NCBI RefSeq assembly: GCF_000214215.1
Contig: NC_015559.1
Coordinates: 558,001-622,000, forward strand
Length of the DNA: 64,000 bases
Source of the DNA: Marinomonas posidonica IVIA-Po-181
GTDB taxonomy: Bacteria > Pseudomonadota > Gammaproteobacteria > Pseudomonadales > Marinomonadaceae
Direction: 5' to 3'
The notes under the pieces were generated by a model that searched no databases, had not been told where the DNA came from, and saw only the letters and a program-made list of their open reading frames with translations. Every line of letters begins with the position of its first letter. Position 1 is the stretch's first letter. Shown piece by piece: positions 62,944 to 64,000 of this stretch. Made by a program: the position numbers and the translations under genes.

Positions 62944-64000
62944 ATGAGTTTTGTGTATGACAAATTGTTGGGTGGTAAATCCGGGGCGATGGGATTACTG
63001 GTTCTCTCTGTGTTGATACTGATTGTGTTTCCACTGTTCCTAGACAACTTTCGGTTAAACCTAGTGGGCAAGTATTTAACCTACGCCTTTGCGGCGATTA
63101 GTTTGGTGTTGTTATGGGGGTATGGAGGCACATTAAGTCTGGGCCAAGGGATATTTTTTGGTTTGGGTGGCTATGGAATGGCTATGTTCTTGAAGCTTGA
63201 GGCGTCCTCACCAGAGAACACTGCCATTCAATCGACGCCAGGTATTCCAGACTTTATGGACTGGAACCAGCTGACCGCCTTGCCTTGGTTTTGGGAGCCC
63301 TTTAATAGCTTTGCTTTTACGCTTGTAGCGATTTTAGTGTTGCCGGCTTTATTTGCTTACATCATTGGTGTGGCTATGTTTAAACGCCGAGTGGGTGGGG
63401 TGTATTTTGCCATTATTACGCAGGTTATCGCGGTCATTTTGACGGTGTTAATTGTTGGCCAGCAAGGCTACACAGGGGGCATTAACGGCATTACCGATTT
63501 GCGTACGTTGAATGGTTGGGACATGACCTCAGACGGCGCTAAAACCCTTTTCTATTACATTAACTGCGCCTTGTTAATCGGTGTGATTGTTTTGTCTCGC
63601 TATATTTTAAGCAGCAAATTTGGACGTCTTCTGTTGGCCATCCGCGATAAAGAAGATCGGGTGCGCTTTTCTGGTTATGACGTGGCGAATTTTAAGATTT
63701 TTATTTTCTGTTTTGCCGCTTTTGTGTCGGCCATTGGTGGCGCCATGTTTACCTTGCAGGTGGGCTTTATGTCGCCGTCTTTTGTGGGCATTGTGCCGTC
63801 TATTGAAATGGTTATTTTTGCCGCGGTCGGAGGACGTATGTCGCTCATAGGTGTGGTGTACGGAACCCTGCTGATTAATTTTGGTAAAACCGCTTTTTCT
63901 GAATCTTTTCCTGAACTGTGGCTGTTCTTAATGGGTGGAACCTTTATTGCCGTGGTGATGTTTTTTCCGAATGGTCTGGCTGGGTTATGGAGCCAATACA
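62944..64000 (+). CDS. urtC: Urea ABC transporter permease UrtC, 3' end beyond window
   Basis: The frame opens at ATG 62944 (MSFVYDKLLGGKSGAMG) and runs without a stop to the window end, 352 codons. It is a branched-chain-type permease: LLWGYGGTLSLGQGIFFGLGGYGMAMF, KRRVGGVYFAIITQVIAVI, GGINGITDL, and LLLAIRDKEDRVRFSGYDVANFKIFIFCFAAFVSAIGGAMF with the ATPase-contact loop, then FFPNGLAGLW. The family usually has a short C-terminal tail after this, so little is missing. Confidence 0.94.
   Translation, partial: MSFVYDKLLGGKSGAMGLLVLSVLILIVFPLFLDNFRLNLVGKYLTYAFAAISLVLLWGYGGTLSLGQGIFFGLGGYGMAMFLKLEASSPENTAIQSTPGIPDFMDWNQLTALPWFWEPFNSFAFTLVAILVLPALFAYIIGVAMFKRRVGGVYFAIITQVIAVILTVLIVGQQGYTGGINGITDLRTLNGWDMTSDGAKTLFYYINCALLIGVIVLSRYILSSKFGRLLLAIRDKEDRVRFSGYDVANFKIFIFCFAAFVSAIGGAMFTLQVGFMSPSFVGIVPSIEMVIFAAVGGRMSLIGVVYGTLLINFGKTAFSESFPELWLFLMGGTFIAVVMFFPNGLAGLWSQY

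Overview
The window looks like chromosome of a marine gammaproteobacterium of the Oceanospirillales, most likely Marinomonas or a close relative. This is inferred from the gene families (aruFGDB-type arginine succinyltransferase operon, UbiK, RadA, Rep, an aryl-polyene cluster, a urea ABC transporter) and a moderate base composition. No database search was possible. The left third (about 1-25 kb) is housekeeping and catabolic: the C-terminal part of a MATE exporter, a galE broken by a one-base slip in a T run, a late cobalamin block (cobQ divergent from cbiB-cobD-cobU), gpt, a DUF2914 protein, the arginine succinyltransferase block aruF-aruG-astD-astB, a DUF1653 protein, an RND efflux pair with a LysR regulator, an mmsA-type dehydrogenase with a divergent LysR, a ClpP-like lipoprotein, a DUF1289 protein, radA and a GNAT-nitrilase fusion.

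The 25-36 kb stretch holds glnK-amtB with a readable sigma54/NtrC-type control region, ubiK, a Trp-rich small protein, the ComM/YifB ATPase, a putative outer-membrane protein, a BASS-family transporter, a polytopic membrane protein with an FNR-like box and a perfect 14-bp palindrome in front of it, the Rep helicase, a c5-like cytochrome and tRNA-Arg(CCG).

From 35.8 to 51.1 kb lies a complete-looking aryl polyene (APE) pigment cluster. It has a phosphopantetheinyl transferase on the plus strand and 17 tightly packed or overlapping genes on the minus strand, in the order apeC-D-E-F-G-(H+I fused)-J(glycosyltransferase)-J(acyltransferase)-K-L-M-[flavin enzyme]-N-O-P-Q-R. Special features are a flavin-dependent halogenase-like enzyme inside the operon, the ligase-dehydratase fusion, the absence of a methyltransferase and of any starter-unit gene, and a 21-bp tandem repeat just upstream of the first gene. 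The cluster is AT-rich, begins beside a tRNA gene and ends at truncated gene remnants, which suggests it was acquired.

The right end (52-64 kb) has a TonB receptor and an AraC regulator, each with a Fur-like box, then a two-component system whose kinase is fused to an NCS1-type permease, and the start of a urea ABC transporter operon (urtA, urtB, urtC cut by the window end). The most unusual non-coding structure is a family of three dispersed intergenic elements of 220-267 bp (near 24.9, 30.5 and 60.0 kb) with shared terminal inverted repeats starting GGGAAGGT and no coding capacity. They look like a miniature inverted-repeat transposable element (MITE).
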